This document shows positions 33,938-43,419 of a DNA stretch of 64,000 bases, piece by piece. Location: the NCBI RefSeq assembly GCF_002028425.1, contig NZ_CP020042.1:3348001-3412000 (forward strand), written 5' to 3'. The stretch is from Streptomyces katrae. GTDB taxonomy: Bacteria; Actinomycetota; Actinomycetes; Streptomycetales; Streptomycetaceae. The position numbers were made by a program, and so were the translations under genes. Every line of letters starts with the position of its first letter. Position 1 is the stretch's first letter. Under the pieces are notes generated by a model. That model did not search any database. It saw nothing but the letters and a program-made list of their open reading frames with translations, and had not been told where the DNA came from.

Positions 33938-34065
33938 GGCACCGGTGTAGCTGATGTCCCGTCAGTTCGCGAGAGGGCGGGTGCTGTTCAGCCCTCGAAA
34001 TGGTAGGTGCCGTCTGCATCTTTCCTGGCTAGGCTCACGATCACCCGCCACCCGAAGGAGCCCCC

Positions 34066-35286
34066 ATGCCCCCCGCCGGTCCCGCTCCCCTGCCCGCCTT
34101 CGCCTCCCGTGCCCGCGCCGTGGGCGGCTCCCCCGTACGGGAGATCCTGGCGCTCACCGAACGCCCCGGGGTGATCTCCTTCGCCGGCGGTCTGCCCGCC
34201 CCCGAGCTCTTCGACACGGCCGGGCTCCGCGCCGCCTACGACAGTGCCCTCGCCGGGGCCGCCTCCGCCTCCCGCGCCCTGCAGTACTCCACCACCGAGG
34301 GCGCCCCCGAACTGCGCGCGGCCGTCGCCGCCCGGGCGGGCGCGCGCGGGCTGCCGACGACGGCGGACGACATCCTGATCACCACCGGCTCCCAGCAGGC
34401 CCTGACCCTGATCACCGCCACCCTCGTGGAACCCGGCGACACCGTCCTCGTGGAGAACCCCACCTACCTCGCGGCCCTCCAGTGCTTCGGGATGGCCGGG
34501 GCCCGTGTCATACCCGTGCCCTGCGACGAGGAGGGCCTGCTCCCCGACGCCCTCGCCGAGATCACCGCCCGCGAGCGCCCCAAGCTGCTCTACTCCGTCC
34601 CCACCTTCCAGAACCCCACCGGGCGCACCCTGCCCGGGGAGCGCCGCGCGGAGGTGGCGCGGACCGCGGCCCGCGCCGGGCTGTGGCTGGTGGAGGACGA
34701 CCCGTACGGGGACCTGCGCTACGAGGGCGCCCACGAGCCCTGGCTCGCCGCCCACCCGGGCGCCGAGGACCGCACCGCCCTGATCGGCAGCTTCTCCAAG
34801 GTCATGGCCCCCGGGATGCGCCTGGGCTGGCTGCGCGCCCCGGCTGGCCTGCGGCGGGCGGCGGTGGTCGCGAAGCAGGCGGCCGACCTGCACACCTCGA
34901 CGGTGGACCAGCTGGCGGCCGCCCACTACCTGGCCGCGCACGACCTCGACGCCCACGTCGCCCGCGTCCGCCGGGCCTACCGCACCCGCCGCGACGCCCT
35001 CCTGGCGGGCCTCGGCGCGGCCCTGCCCCCGGGCTCGGAGTGGAACCGCCCCCGGGGCGGCATGTTCGTCTGGGCCCGCCTCCCCGAGGGCCACGACGCG
35101 ACGGCCCTCCTGAAGTCGGCCGTCGCCCACGACGTGGCGTACGTCCCCGGCGCCCCCTTCTTCACCGGCACCCCGGACCCGCGCACGCTGCGGCTGTCCT
35201 TCACGACGCACACCCCGGAGGAGATCGCGGTCGGCCTGGACCGCCTGGGCTCGGCGGTGGACTCCTACTCCCCGGCGTCCTCGTAG
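34066..35286 (+). CDS. PLP-dependent aminotransferase (class I/II, LysN/MocR-like)
   Basis: 406 aa. ATG 34066 with GAAGGAG upstream. Fold type I landmarks: SFAGGLPAPELFD near the N-terminus, LQYSTTEGAPELRAAVA, TTGSQQALTLI, FQNPTGRTLP, EDDPYGDLRY, and the PLP lysine in GSFSKVMAPGMRLGW. The SFAGGxP start and DPYGDLRY are typical of 2-aminoadipate (LysN) and related broad aminotransferases. There is no MocR DNA-binding domain. The exact amino donor and acceptor are not determined. Its 3' end overlaps the convergent Uma2 gene by 22 bp. Confidence 0.92.
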   Translation: MPPAGPAPLPAFASRARAVGGSPVREILALTERPGVISFAGGLPAPELFDTAGLRAAYDSALAGAASASRALQYSTTEGAPELRAAVAARAGARGLPTTADDILITTGSQQALTLITATLVEPGDTVLVENPTYLAALQCFGMAGARVIPVPCDEEGLLPDALAEITARERPKLLYSVPTFQNPTGRTLPGERRAEVARTAARAGLWLVEDDPYGDLRYEGAHEPWLAAHPGAEDRTALIGSFSKVMAPGMRLGWLRAPAGLRRAAVVAKQAADLHTSTVDQLAAAHYLAAHDLDAHVARVRRAYRTRRDALLAGLGAALPPGSEWNRPRGGMFVWARLPEGHDATALLKSAVAHDVAYVPGAPFFTGTPDPRTLRLSFTTHTPEEIAVGLDRLGSAVDSYSPASS

Positions 35287-35864
35287 CGGGGCAGCCCGTC
35301 CGTGGAGATCGTCCAATGGGCGATGGTCACGTCCTCGCCGTAGAGGAAGTCCCGGCGGGTCGCGTAGCGGGGCCCGCCGGGCGTCCGGTGGATGTCGGAC
35401 ATGACGGCCCCCGTGCCGGTGCGGGGGTCGAACACGGCATAGACGGGGATGCCGAGGAGCGGGTAGTCCCGCATCTTGCCGACCCAGTCGTTGTCGGGGT
35501 TGGACCGGGAGACGACCTCGATGACGGCGAGGAGGGTGCGGGGGTCGAAGGGGCCCTCACCCTCCATGTCCGCGAGCGCCACGACCACGACGTCCGGATG
35601 CCGCATGACGCCCTCGGGCGCGTCCTCGACGTCCGGGGTGCCCGTGTGCGCCAGGAGGTCATCGGGCATGACCTTCTCCATACGGCGGCTGATGAGGGCG
35701 GCCGTCAGCTCGTGGGGACGGCCCGGGGACATCATGTCGTGGACGATTCCTTCCCGCGTGATCTCGAATTTGCCGGGAGCGGTGTCGTCCAGGGACTCCA
35801 GGGCCTCGCGCATGGCCTTGTACTGCGCCGGTTCCCGGCGGGCTGTGTCCGGGGCGATGGTCAT
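35265..35864 (-). CDS. Uma2-family nuclease-like protein, second copy
   Basis: 199 aa from ATG 35864 (GAGGAG about 9 nt upstream). Conserved elements: EITREGIVHDMMSPG, HPDVVVVA, LLAVIEVVSRSNPDNDWVGK, then RDYPLLGIPVYAVFDPRTG. The D-E-K core of the PD-(D/E)xK fold is kept. It is quite divergent from the Uma2 at 16289, so not a recent local duplication. Function unknown, as for the whole family. It overlaps the aminotransferase 3' end by 22 bp in opposite orientation. Confidence 0.88.
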   Translation of the reverse strand: MTIAPDTARREPAQYKAMREALESLDDTAPGKFEITREGIVHDMMSPGRPHELTAALISRRMEKVMPDDLLAHTGTPDVEDAPEGVMRHPDVVVVALADMEGEGPFDPRTLLAVIEVVSRSNPDNDWVGKMRDYPLLGIPVYAVFDPRTGTGAVMSDIHRTPGGPRYATRRDFLYGEDVTIAHWTISTDGLPRYEDAGE

Positions 35865-35913
35865 GGCGGTGGCTCCTCGTCTGTGCCCAGGGGGCCGAGT
35901 CATCACCTTCATG

Positions 35914-36972
35914 CTAGGCAGCCTTGCCGCTGTGGGAGCGGCAGTCGCCGCAGGGGCCGGGTGCCGGGGCGCGGAAGGCGCGCTCGCAGCCGTCGCAGGT
36001 CTGCCAGGGGTGGATGGCGCGGTCCCCGGGCAGCGGGACGGTGGACAGGGGCGGGTGCCGGGGCGCGGGCAGCGGGACGGGGTAGGCGGCCTTCAGGCGG
36101 TAGGCGAGGAGGCCCGCCGGGTTGCGGAGGTCGTCCGGGACGTCGGCCGTCAGGGTGCGGCGCACGGCCTCGGGCGGGGCCGTCTCCAGCCAGCGCACCA
36201 CGTCGGGGACGAGGCGTTCGACGTCCTTCTCGGAGAGGAGGAGGCGGGGGTCACGGGCCCGCAGGCCTGCCAGGAGGTGGGCGGCTTCGCGGTGCAGGAG
36301 GGTCGGGAAGCCCGCCGGGTGCGGGCGCTCGGGCGGGGACTGGTCGCACTGTTCCCCGGCCGGAGCGGAACCGGGGGCGGGGTCCCGGCGCTGCCGGGGC
36401 TGCTCCGCGCCCGGGGCGGGCGCGGGCGGCTCGGGCTCCGGGGCAGGTGTGGGGTCCGGGGCGGGTGTGGGGTCCGGGCCGGGTGTGGGGTCCGAGCCGG
36501 GGCCGGGGTCCGGGTCGGGGTCGGGGGCCGGGTCCGGGTCGGGGGCGGGGGCTGCGGGGCGGCCCGGTGGGTGTGGTGGCTGCGGGGGGACGGGGAACGG
36601 CGGGACGTTGTAGGCGACCGTGCGGGTGACGACCTGGCCGGCGGGGAGGCGGATGCGGCTGCGGCACAGGTAGCCGGCCTGTTCCAGTTCCCTCAGGGCG
36701 CGCCCGAGGCGGTACTCGCTCTCGGGGTAGCGGTCGGCGAGGGCGCGGATGCCGACCGGGGTGCCCTCGGGGAGCGACTGGATGTGCACCGCCACGCCGA
36801 TCGCGAGCAGCGACAGGGTCGCGTGCTGGGCGAGCTCGTTGGCAACGACCGTGAAGTCGCGCGTAAGGGCGACTTTCGCGTGCGTGACGCCGGAGAAGCC
36901 ACCGGATCGGGCGGTTCGGGCCGGAACACGGCGCGGCGCGGGCAGGCCCGCGTTAGGCTGCTGGAAGACCAT
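35914..36972 (-). CDS. Winged-helix DNA-binding protein with Pro/Asp linker and C-terminal zinc-ribbon-like motif
   Basis: 352 aa if it starts at ATG 36972. The frame is open to 37107, but the upstream codons are rich in A/T-ending triplets, so they look non-coding. The N-terminal part has ALTRDFTVVANELAQHATLS, LLAIGVAVHIQSLPEGTPVG and a RYPESEYRLGRALRELEQAG helix pair, a replication-initiator or MarR-like winged helix. A 70-residue PDPDPxP linker follows, then a helical domain, and finally CDGCERAFRAPAPGPCGDC, a CxxC-CxxC zinc-binding motif. It resembles Streptomyces HTH proteins of unknown target. Start uncertain. Confidence 0.75.
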   Translation of the reverse strand: MVFQQPNAGLPAPRRVPARTARSGGFSGVTHAKVALTRDFTVVANELAQHATLSLLAIGVAVHIQSLPEGTPVGIRALADRYPESEYRLGRALRELEQAGYLCRSRIRLPAGQVVTRTVAYNVPPFPVPPQPPHPPGRPAAPAPDPDPAPDPDPDPGPGSDPTPGPDPTPAPDPTPAPEPEPPAPAPGAEQPRQRRDPAPGSAPAGEQCDQSPPERPHPAGFPTLLHREAAHLLAGLRARDPRLLLSEKDVERLVPDVVRWLETAPPEAVRRTLTADVPDDLRNPAGLLAYRLKAAYPVPLPAPRHPPLSTVPLPGDRAIHPWQTCDGCERAFRAPAPGPCGDCRSHSGKAA

Positions 36973-37259
36973 AGGGAAGGCGCTTACTTCCTCGTGGATC
37001 AGGCCCTCGGCCGGGATTCGCACTCCCGCCGGGGGCCGTCTCATGTCTGGGGTTGTCGGCGCGAGCATATGCCCGGCAACCACCTCCAACTCCAGCCGAG
37101 TTGGCATAGTTCACCCGTCCGAGCGACCAGGTCCGCGCGGGGAGGCTGGTGGGGTTGGTCTGGTTCTTTCCCCCGGTTCTTTGGTCTTTTGACGTGCGGG
37201 GCGACCGTCCGGCGGGCCGCCGTGGCGTAGGTTTTCGCGACCCGGTTCGAACGCATGGG

Positions 37260-39041
37260 CTAGGCGTAGAGGGCCTCTATTTCGGCCGCGTAGCGGTCCG
37301 CCACGGCCGCGCGGCGGAGTTTGAGGGTGGGGGTCAAGGTGCCCGCCTCGACCGAGAGTTCCTCGGTCAGGACGTGGAAGGCGCGGATGCGGGCCGGGCG
37401 GGAGACGGTGGCGTTGGCGGCGGTCACGGCCCGTTCGAGGTGGGCGCGCAGCGCCGGGTGGGCGGTCGGGGCGGGGCCGAGGTCCAGGGATTCGCGGGCC
37501 GCCCAGGCGGCGAGCTCCCCGGAGTCCAGGGCCAGCAGGGCCACCGGGTGCGGGCGCCGGTCGCCGATCAGCACCGCCCGGGCGACGAGCGGGGAGGCCT
37601 GCTGGACGGCGAACTCCACCTCCGTCGGGGTGATGTTCTTGCCGGCCGAGGTGATGATCAGCTCCTTCTTGCGGCCGGTGATGGTGAGGAACCCGTCGGC
37701 GTCGAGGGCGCCCAGGTCCCCGGTGTGCAGCCAGCCGTCCGCGTCCAGGGCCTGCGCCGTCGCGGCGGGGTTCGCGTGGTAGCCGGGGAAGACCATCGGG
37801 CCCCGGGCCAGCACCTCCCCGTCCCCGGCGATGCGCACCTCGCAGCCCGCCAGGGGCCGCCCCACCGTGCCGGGGCGGGCGGCGCCGGGGTGGTTGAGGC
37901 TGATCGCCCCGCCGGACTCGGTCATCCCGTAGCCCTCGAACACCCGGATCCCGCAGGCCCGCAGGAAGTCCAGGGCGGCCGGGGCGATCGGGGCCCCGCC
38001 GGTCAGGGCCCAGCGGAGACGACCGCCGAAGGCCTGCCTGACCGGGGCATAGAGGGAACGTTCCGCCTCCTCGTACGCCGGGCCGTCCTCGGGAGGGAGG
38101 CGGTCATCGGCCGCGAGCACGCCCAGCCGTACGGCCTCCTCGAACCGCTCCCGGCCGCCCTCGCTCCCCTCGGCCAGCGCCAGCACCACCGCGTGGACCT
38201 TCTCGAACAGCCGCGGCACCGACGGCAGGTGCGTGGGCCGGGCCTGCGCCAGTTCGGCGAGCACGTCCTCCACCCGGCCCCCGAAGTAGCACAGCTCCCC
38301 GCCCTGCAGCAGGGTGGTGAACTGGATGAGCTGCGCCAGCAGATGGGCCAGCGGCAGGTACAGGTACGTGGAGTCGCCGGGGCCGCCCTCGACCAGCGGG
38401 AGGGTGGCGTCCTGGACGGCCCCGAGGTTGCCGTGGGTGAGCCGGCAGCCCTTCGGCAGGCCGGTGGTGCCCGAGGTGTAGACGATGGCGGCGTCGTCCC
38501 CGGGGGCCACGGAGGCGGCCCGCGCAGCGAGTTCGGCCTCCGGGGCCAGGGGCAGGGCTGCGGTCCCGTCCATCGTCACGACCGCCCGCAGCGCGGGCAG
38601 CTCCGGCCGCAGCGCCTCCACCCGGGCCGCCTGCGCGGCGTTCTCGCAGACGGCCGCCACCGCCGCGGAGTCGGCCAGCACCCAGGCCAGCTCCTCCTCC
38701 CCCGCCGTCGGGTACACCGGCACCAGCACGGCGCCCGCCGCCAGCACCCCGAAGTGCGCGTACGTCCACTCCGGCCGGGTCTCCGCGAGCACCGCCACCC
38801 GCTCCCCGGGCCCGACGCCCAGCCCCATCAGGCCGCGCCCCGCCTCCCGTACCGACGCGGCGAGTTCGGCGTACGTCCGGGTCCGCCAGCCGCCGTCCGG
38901 GCCGTCTGCGTCTTCCGGGCCGTCGGGGCTGTCGGCGCCGTCCGGGCCGTCCGGTGCGCGGAACCTGAGGGCCGTCAGCGGCCCGTACCGCTCCTCGGTC
39001 CACTGGGTGAACACCGCCAGTGTGTCCGGCCGACCGTCCAT
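37260..39041 (-). CDS. Long-chain acyl-CoA synthetase (FadD-like), first copy
   Basis: 593 aa from ATG 39041 (GGGGAGGG about 8 nt upstream). It belongs to the ANL superfamily, with P-loop IVYTSGTTGLPKGCRLTH, A5 motif FEGYGMTESGG, A7/A8 LHTGDLGALDADGFLTITGR and KKELIITSAGKNITP. The C-terminal catalytic Lys region is TPTLKLRRAAV. It activates fatty acids to acyl-AMP and then acyl-CoA. It is divergent from an AraC-type gene. A second paralogue at 43420 is about 40% identical by eye. An Asp/Gly/Pro repeat (DGPDGADSPDGPEDADGPDG) forms an odd insertion at residues of about 30-50. Confidence 0.92.
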   Translation of the reverse strand: MDGRPDTLAVFTQWTEERYGPLTALRFRAPDGPDGADSPDGPEDADGPDGGWRTRTYAELAASVREAGRGLMGLGVGPGERVAVLAETRPEWTYAHFGVLAAGAVLVPVYPTAGEEELAWVLADSAAVAAVCENAAQAARVEALRPELPALRAVVTMDGTAALPLAPEAELAARAASVAPGDDAAIVYTSGTTGLPKGCRLTHGNLGAVQDATLPLVEGGPGDSTYLYLPLAHLLAQLIQFTTLLQGGELCYFGGRVEDVLAELAQARPTHLPSVPRLFEKVHAVVLALAEGSEGGRERFEEAVRLGVLAADDRLPPEDGPAYEEAERSLYAPVRQAFGGRLRWALTGGAPIAPAALDFLRACGIRVFEGYGMTESGGAISLNHPGAARPGTVGRPLAGCEVRIAGDGEVLARGPMVFPGYHANPAATAQALDADGWLHTGDLGALDADGFLTITGRKKELIITSAGKNITPTEVEFAVQQASPLVARAVLIGDRRPHPVALLALDSGELAAWAARESLDLGPAPTAHPALRAHLERAVTAANATVSRPARIRAFHVLTEELSVEAGTLTPTLKLRRAAVADRYAAEIEALYA

Positions 39042-39159
39042 CGCACGCCCTCCCCGGATAGGTGACCCCCCGATGGTGGGCGCGCGCGGCGCCCCGGCGG
39101 CATGACCGGAAGCGTCAGCCCCGCTGACCCCAGCGCTCACGGGGGCTACCGTCGGAGCC

Positions 39160-40170
39160 ATGGGGAGGCGGACGGTCAGCGTGCACCACGTGCGCGCCGT
39201 GCTCGCGGGTGCGCGGGGCGACGGCGTGGACCTCGTACCGCTGCTCCAGGAGGCGCAGATCCCGCCGCTGCTGCTGGGCGACGACCGGGCACGGGTCACG
39301 CCCGCGCAGTTCGCGCGCCTGTTCCGGGCGCTGTACCGGACCACGCGGGACGAGTTCCTGGGCCTGGCGGCGGTGCCGAGCAGGCCGGGGACCTTCGCGA
39401 TGATGTGCTACGCCTGCGCGGGCTGCCCGGACCTGGGCGCGGCCGTGGAGCGGGCCGCCGCCTTCTACGGGCTGTTCCCGGGCGGCCCGGAGCTGGCGCT
39501 CGAAGTGGAGGGCGGCCAGGCCCTGTTCACGGTACGCGGGGAGCTAGGGCGGGACGGGGAGAGGTTCCTGTCGGAGTGCGTGCTGGCGATCTGGCACCGG
39601 CTCAGCAGCTGGATGGTAGGCCGGCGCATCCCCCTGACCGGCGCCTCGTTCGCCTATCCCGCGCCGCCGCACCGGGAGGAGTACGCGGTGCTGTTCGACT
39701 GCCCGGTGCGGTTCGGGGCCGAGCGTACGGCCGCCGCGTTCGACGCGCACTGGCTGACCGCCCCGCTGGTGCGCGACGAGCCCGCGCTGGACGCGATGCT
39801 GCGCCGGGCCCCGTTCGACCTGCTCTCGCGCCCCGAGTACGGGACCACGGTCGCCGAACAGGTACGCCGCTCCCTGGCCCGGGGGCTGCGCGGGGCGCCG
39901 GGGCTGCCGGAGCTCGGGGAGGTCGCGTCCCGCCTGGCGGTCTCCCCGGCGACCCTGCGGCGCCGGCTCCAGCAGGAGGGCACCTCCTTCCAGCGGCTGA
40001 AGGACCAGGTCAGACGGGACGCGGCGATCGCGGGCCTGGCCGAGAGCGGGGAGCCGATCGCGGAACTCGCGGCCCGCCTGGGCTTCTCGGAGGACACCGC
40101 CTTCCACCGCGCCTTCCGCCGCTGGACGGGCACGACGCCGGGCGCGTACCGGATCGCCTCCGGCGGCTAG
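39160..40170 (+). CDS. AraC-family regulator with arabinose-binding-like N-domain
   Basis: 336 aa. The first 190 residues match the Arabinose_bd (PF12625) type sensor (LQEAQIPPLLLGDDRARVTP, FGAERTAAAFDAHWL). The C-terminal HTH_18 domain has ASRLAVSPATLRRRLQQEGT, SFQRLKDQVRRDAAIAGLAE and ELAARLGFSEDTAFHRAFRR. Such regulators often control fatty-acid or lipid genes. Divergence from the acyl-CoA ligase at 37260 (118 bp apart) makes that gene the natural target. ATG 39160 has GGAG unusually close, so the start may be slightly off. Confidence 0.9.
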   Translation: MGRRTVSVHHVRAVLAGARGDGVDLVPLLQEAQIPPLLLGDDRARVTPAQFARLFRALYRTTRDEFLGLAAVPSRPGTFAMMCYACAGCPDLGAAVERAAAFYGLFPGGPELALEVEGGQALFTVRGELGRDGERFLSECVLAIWHRLSSWMVGRRIPLTGASFAYPAPPHREEYAVLFDCPVRFGAERTAAAFDAHWLTAPLVRDEPALDAMLRRAPFDLLSRPEYGTTVAEQVRRSLARGLRGAPGLPELGEVASRLAVSPATLRRRLQQEGTSFQRLKDQVRRDAAIAGLAESGEPIAELAARLGFSEDTAFHRAFRRWTGTTPGAYRIASGG

Positions 40171-40325
40171 GAGGTGCCGGGGGTCGCGCGGGCGGGGCGG
40201 GCGTCACTCGGGCGGGGGTGTGAGGGGCGGTCAGGAAAGGTGAGCTGCGCGGTCAGCGACATGCCGAGCGGTCGGTCACTACCGTCGCCTCACCTACCCC
40301 CACACGGACGTTGGGAGATCCGCCC

Positions 40326-41486
40326 ATGCGTTTGCGAACCTCCGCCCTGGTCGCCGCCGTCACCGCCCTGGTCCTGTCGGCCTGGGTGCCGGCCACCGCC
40401 GCACAGGGCGCCGAGGAGGGCTCCGCCGCCCGGCCCGGTGACATCGTCGACAGCGCCCCGTCCGCCTTCCACCCGCTGCCCGGCCAGCCGACCGGTACCC
40501 GGGCCTGGAAGGTCCACTACCGCTCGACCACCGCCGACGGCGCCCCGAACGTGGTCTCGGGGACCGTCATCGTCCCGCAGGACGGCCGCACTGGGCCGCG
40601 CCCGCTCATCACGTACGCCGTCGGGACGGTCGGCCTGGGCGACTCCTGCGCGCCGAGCAACAACCTCCCGTACGGCACCGCCATGGAGGCCAACCTCATC
40701 CAGCAGCTGACCCTGCGCGGCTGGGCGGTGGTGGTCACGGACTACGAGGGCCTCGGCACCCCGGGCCTGCACACCTACACCGTCGGCCCGTCGGCCGGGC
40801 ACGCCGTCCTGGACGCCGCCCGGGCCGCGATCCGGCTGCCGGAGGCGGGGCTGGGCGCGGACACCCCGGTCGGGATCATGGGGTACTCCCAGGGCGGGCA
40901 GGCCAGCAGCTGGGCCGCCGAGCTACAGGGGTCGTACGCGCCGGAGCTGAAGGTCAAGGGCACGGCCACGGGCGGGGTCCCGGCGGACCTGATGAAGGTG
41001 GCCGCGTTCAACAACGGCTCCTACGGCTCCGGCCTGATCTTCATGGCGGCGGCCGGGCAGGACGCGGCCTTCCCCGAGCTGAAGCTGGACTCCTACCTCA
41101 ACCCGGCGGGCCGGGCCCTGGTCGAGGGGATGAAGGAGAACTGCGTGGCCATCGACTCGATCGCCGGCTCCTTCAAGCGGATCTCCGACCTGACCACCCG
41201 CGACCCGCTCGCCCAGCCCGACTGGCAGGCCCGGCTGGACCAGAGCCGGCTCGGCCGCACGGCCCCGGCAGCGCCGGTGCTCCAGTACCACGCGCTGGGC
41301 GACGAGCTGATCCCGTACGCGGTGGGGCGGCAGCTGCGGGCGGACTGGTGCGCGCGGGGCGCCGACCTCCAGTTCGACACCGTCCTGCTCGGCGAGCACG
41401 TCAGCGGGGTGATCACCCACTCCCCGGCGGCCGCGAACTGGCTGGCGGACCGCTTCGCGGGCCGCGCCACGCACCCCGACTGCTGA
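40326..41486 (+). CDS. Secreted LIP-family triacylglycerol lipase/esterase
   Basis: 386 aa from ATG 40326 (GGGAG about 9 nt upstream). The signal peptide MRLRTSALVAAVTALVLSAW ends near ATAA. The alpha/beta-hydrolase fold has the nucleophile elbow GYSQGGQ. The acid is probably in YHALGDELIPY, and the base His in GEHVSG or THSPAA. The overall pattern matches fungal/actinobacterial secretory lipases (PF03583). It is expected outside the cell hydrolysing acylglycerols, fitting the acyl-CoA ligases and AraC gene around it. A hairpin separates it from the convergent peptidase. Confidence 0.88.
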   Translation: MRLRTSALVAAVTALVLSAWVPATAAQGAEEGSAARPGDIVDSAPSAFHPLPGQPTGTRAWKVHYRSTTADGAPNVVSGTVIVPQDGRTGPRPLITYAVGTVGLGDSCAPSNNLPYGTAMEANLIQQLTLRGWAVVVTDYEGLGTPGLHTYTVGPSAGHAVLDAARAAIRLPEAGLGADTPVGIMGYSQGGQASSWAAELQGSYAPELKVKGTATGGVPADLMKVAAFNNGSYGSGLIFMAAAGQDAAFPELKLDSYLNPAGRALVEGMKENCVAIDSIAGSFKRISDLTTRDPLAQPDWQARLDQSRLGRTAPAAPVLQYHALGDELIPYAVGRQLRADWCARGADLQFDTVLLGEHVSGVITHSPAAANWLADRFAGRATHPDC

Positions 41487-41506
41487 CCGGACCCGGTCCG
41501 TCCGCG

Positions 41507-41540
41507 CCTGCCCCGCCGGTTCACTCGCCGGCGGGGCAGG
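41507..41540. terminator. Hairpin between convergent lipase and TAP-type hydrolase
   Basis: A perfect 13-bp stem (41507-41519 with 41528-41540). The right arm lies within the last codons of the minus-strand gene. Confidence 0.7.
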
Positions 41541-43236
41541 CGCGCGTCCCGGCGGGAAGGCGGCCGTCGATCAGGAAGCCGTCCACGTAGCCGCGCACGC
41601 AGGCGGAGGAGGGGTAGCCGGTGTGCCCCTCGCCCTTGTGGTCGACGACCACCGCCGATCCGAGGCGCCGGGCGGTCTCCTCCGTCCACTCGTACGGGGT
41701 CGCCGGGTCGCCCCGGGTGCCGACGAGGAGCATGCGCGGGGCGCCGGGGTGGTCGATGCGGCGGATGAAGTCGGTGCCGGCGGGGCGTCCGTAGCAGGCC
41801 AGCACGGTCATCAGCTGGCGCGGGCCGAAGATCTCGGAGACCTCGCGGAACCGTGGGCCGAGGTCCCCGACCTCCTTCGCGATCACCGACGGGTCGGCCT
41901 TGTCATTGCTCCGGTCCGGGTCGTCGGCGCAGTTCACGGCGGTGATGGCGGCCGAGGCGTTGTCGGCGGGCACCTGGGAGGGGGTGCCCGTGGCGGCCGG
42001 CTCGGCGGGGGCCGGCTCGGCGGGGGCCAGGAGCCCTTCGAGGCCGGCAGGGTCGCCCTCGCGCTCGGCCCGGCCCAGGGCGGCGGCCAGGTCCGGCCAA
42101 GAGGCCTTGTCGTAGAGGGCGCTGCCGATGGCGAGGACCGCGTCGTCGCCGGTGAACGGGGTTCCTCCGGTACCGGTCATCGGGTGCTCGTCGAGACGGG
42201 CGACGAGGGCGTTGACCCTCTCCTTGGCGGTACGGGTGTTCGTGCCGTAGACGCAGTCCTGCTGGTGGGCGCACCAGGTCAGGAAGTGGTCGAGGGCGCG
42301 CTGCTGGCCGCGTGCGGAGGCGAGGGCCTGCTCGGTGAGGGAGTCGGCGAGGCTGTCGACGCCGTCGAGGACCATCCGGCCGGTGTTCTCCGGGTACAGG
42401 GCGGCGTACACGGCGCCGAGCCGGGTGCCGTAGGAGAAGCCGAGGTAGTCCAGCTTCTCCTCGCCGAGGGCCCGGCGGATGTCGTCCAGGTCGTGGGCGA
42501 CGTGGACGGTGCCGATGTACTGGAGGACGCGTCCGGAGTGCCGCTCGCACTGGCGGACCTCGGCGCGCAGGGCGGCCAGCTGGGTGGCGGGGTCGCCGGG
42601 ATCGCCGGTGCCGGCCCCGGAGTCGGCGGCCTGGACGCCGCCGCAGGAGACGGGGTCGCTGAGGCCGACGCCGCGCGGGTCGAAGGCGATCAGGTCGTAG
42701 CGCTCGTTGAGCTTGGCGAAGAGGGCGGGATCGGCGGCGAGGTAGGCGATCCCGGGGGCGCCGGGGCCGCCGTAGTTCAGCAGGAGGGACCCGGCGCGGC
42801 GGCCGCGCGCGGGGGCGGTGGCGGGCAGTTTGGCCAGGGCCACGCGGGTGGTGCCCTTGGCGGGGTGGTCGTGGTCGAGGGGGACGGTCAGCGTGGCACA
42901 CCGCATCCCGTCGGGCACGGGCTTCTCGGCGCAGTCACCCCACCGCAGGCCCTGGCGAGCGGGGCCGGGTCCGGTGCGTATGCCCTGGGCGGGCGCGGGG
43001 CCGGTGCGTATGCCCTGGGCCGGAGCGGGGCCGGTGCGTATGCCCTGGGCCGGAGCGGGGGCCAGGCCGGTACGCATGCCCTCCCCGGGCGCAGCGACCG
43101 TGCGCACGCCCTCCCCGGGCGCGGGGGTCGTGGGGGCGGTGGCGGCTGCGGGGGCGGTGGAGAGGGCGGCGGCCAGGGCGGCGGCGCAGGTGGCGGCACG
43201 TATGCGGGCGCGGGTACGGGCACGGGCAGGGCGCAC
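41521..43236 (-). CDS. Secreted tripeptidyl aminopeptidase (TAP-like) alpha/beta-hydrolase
   Basis: 571 aa. GTG 43236 is preferred because GAGGAG lies 7 nt upstream, although the frame opens to 43350. The signal peptide is AATCAAALAAALSTAPAAAT. Residues of about 35-95 are low-complexity, with three APAQGIRTGP decapeptides. The catalytic set is serine in GFSYGTRLG, Asp in GTRGDPATPYEW and His in GEGHTGY; a C-terminal TAP-like domain (PF08386) is present. Family members (SlpD/SlpE, Tap) release N-terminal tripeptides or dipeptides from secreted proteins. Oxyanion region NYGGPGAPG is intact. Confidence 0.9.
   Translation of the reverse strand: MRPARARTRARIRAATCAAALAAALSTAPAAATAPTTPAPGEGVRTVAAPGEGMRTGLAPAPAQGIRTGPAPAQGIRTGPAPAQGIRTGPGPARQGLRWGDCAEKPVPDGMRCATLTVPLDHDHPAKGTTRVALAKLPATAPARGRRAGSLLLNYGGPGAPGIAYLAADPALFAKLNERYDLIAFDPRGVGLSDPVSCGGVQAADSGAGTGDPGDPATQLAALRAEVRQCERHSGRVLQYIGTVHVAHDLDDIRRALGEEKLDYLGFSYGTRLGAVYAALYPENTGRMVLDGVDSLADSLTEQALASARGQQRALDHFLTWCAHQQDCVYGTNTRTAKERVNALVARLDEHPMTGTGGTPFTGDDAVLAIGSALYDKASWPDLAAALGRAEREGDPAGLEGLLAPAEPAPAEPAATGTPSQVPADNASAAITAVNCADDPDRSNDKADPSVIAKEVGDLGPRFREVSEIFGPRQLMTVLACYGRPAGTDFIRRIDHPGAPRMLLVGTRGDPATPYEWTEETARRLGSAVVVDHKGEGHTGYPSSACVRGYVDGFLIDGRLPAGTRACPAGE
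42957..43058. repeat. Tandem 30-bp coding repeats in the TAP-like gene
   Basis: Three consecutive units of GGGGCCGGTGCGTATGCCCT plus a GGGCCGGAGC-type segment encode the AQGIRTGPAP repeats just after the signal peptide; a diverged fourth copy lies to the right. Confidence 0.8.
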
Positions 43237-43419
43237 GGCACGCTCCTCGGCTGGCCCCCCGGAACCGGTCAGCCCACGATAAGCGGCCCGCGCCGCCCCC
43301 GCCCGCCGGGCGGCGGGTCGCCGCCGCGCGGGGCCGCCCTCCTCCCCCACCCCCTCTGGGGCTCCGATACCGTGCCGCGCCCCGCACGCCGGCGGGGGAC
43401 GGCTCCGCGCAGCGGCCCC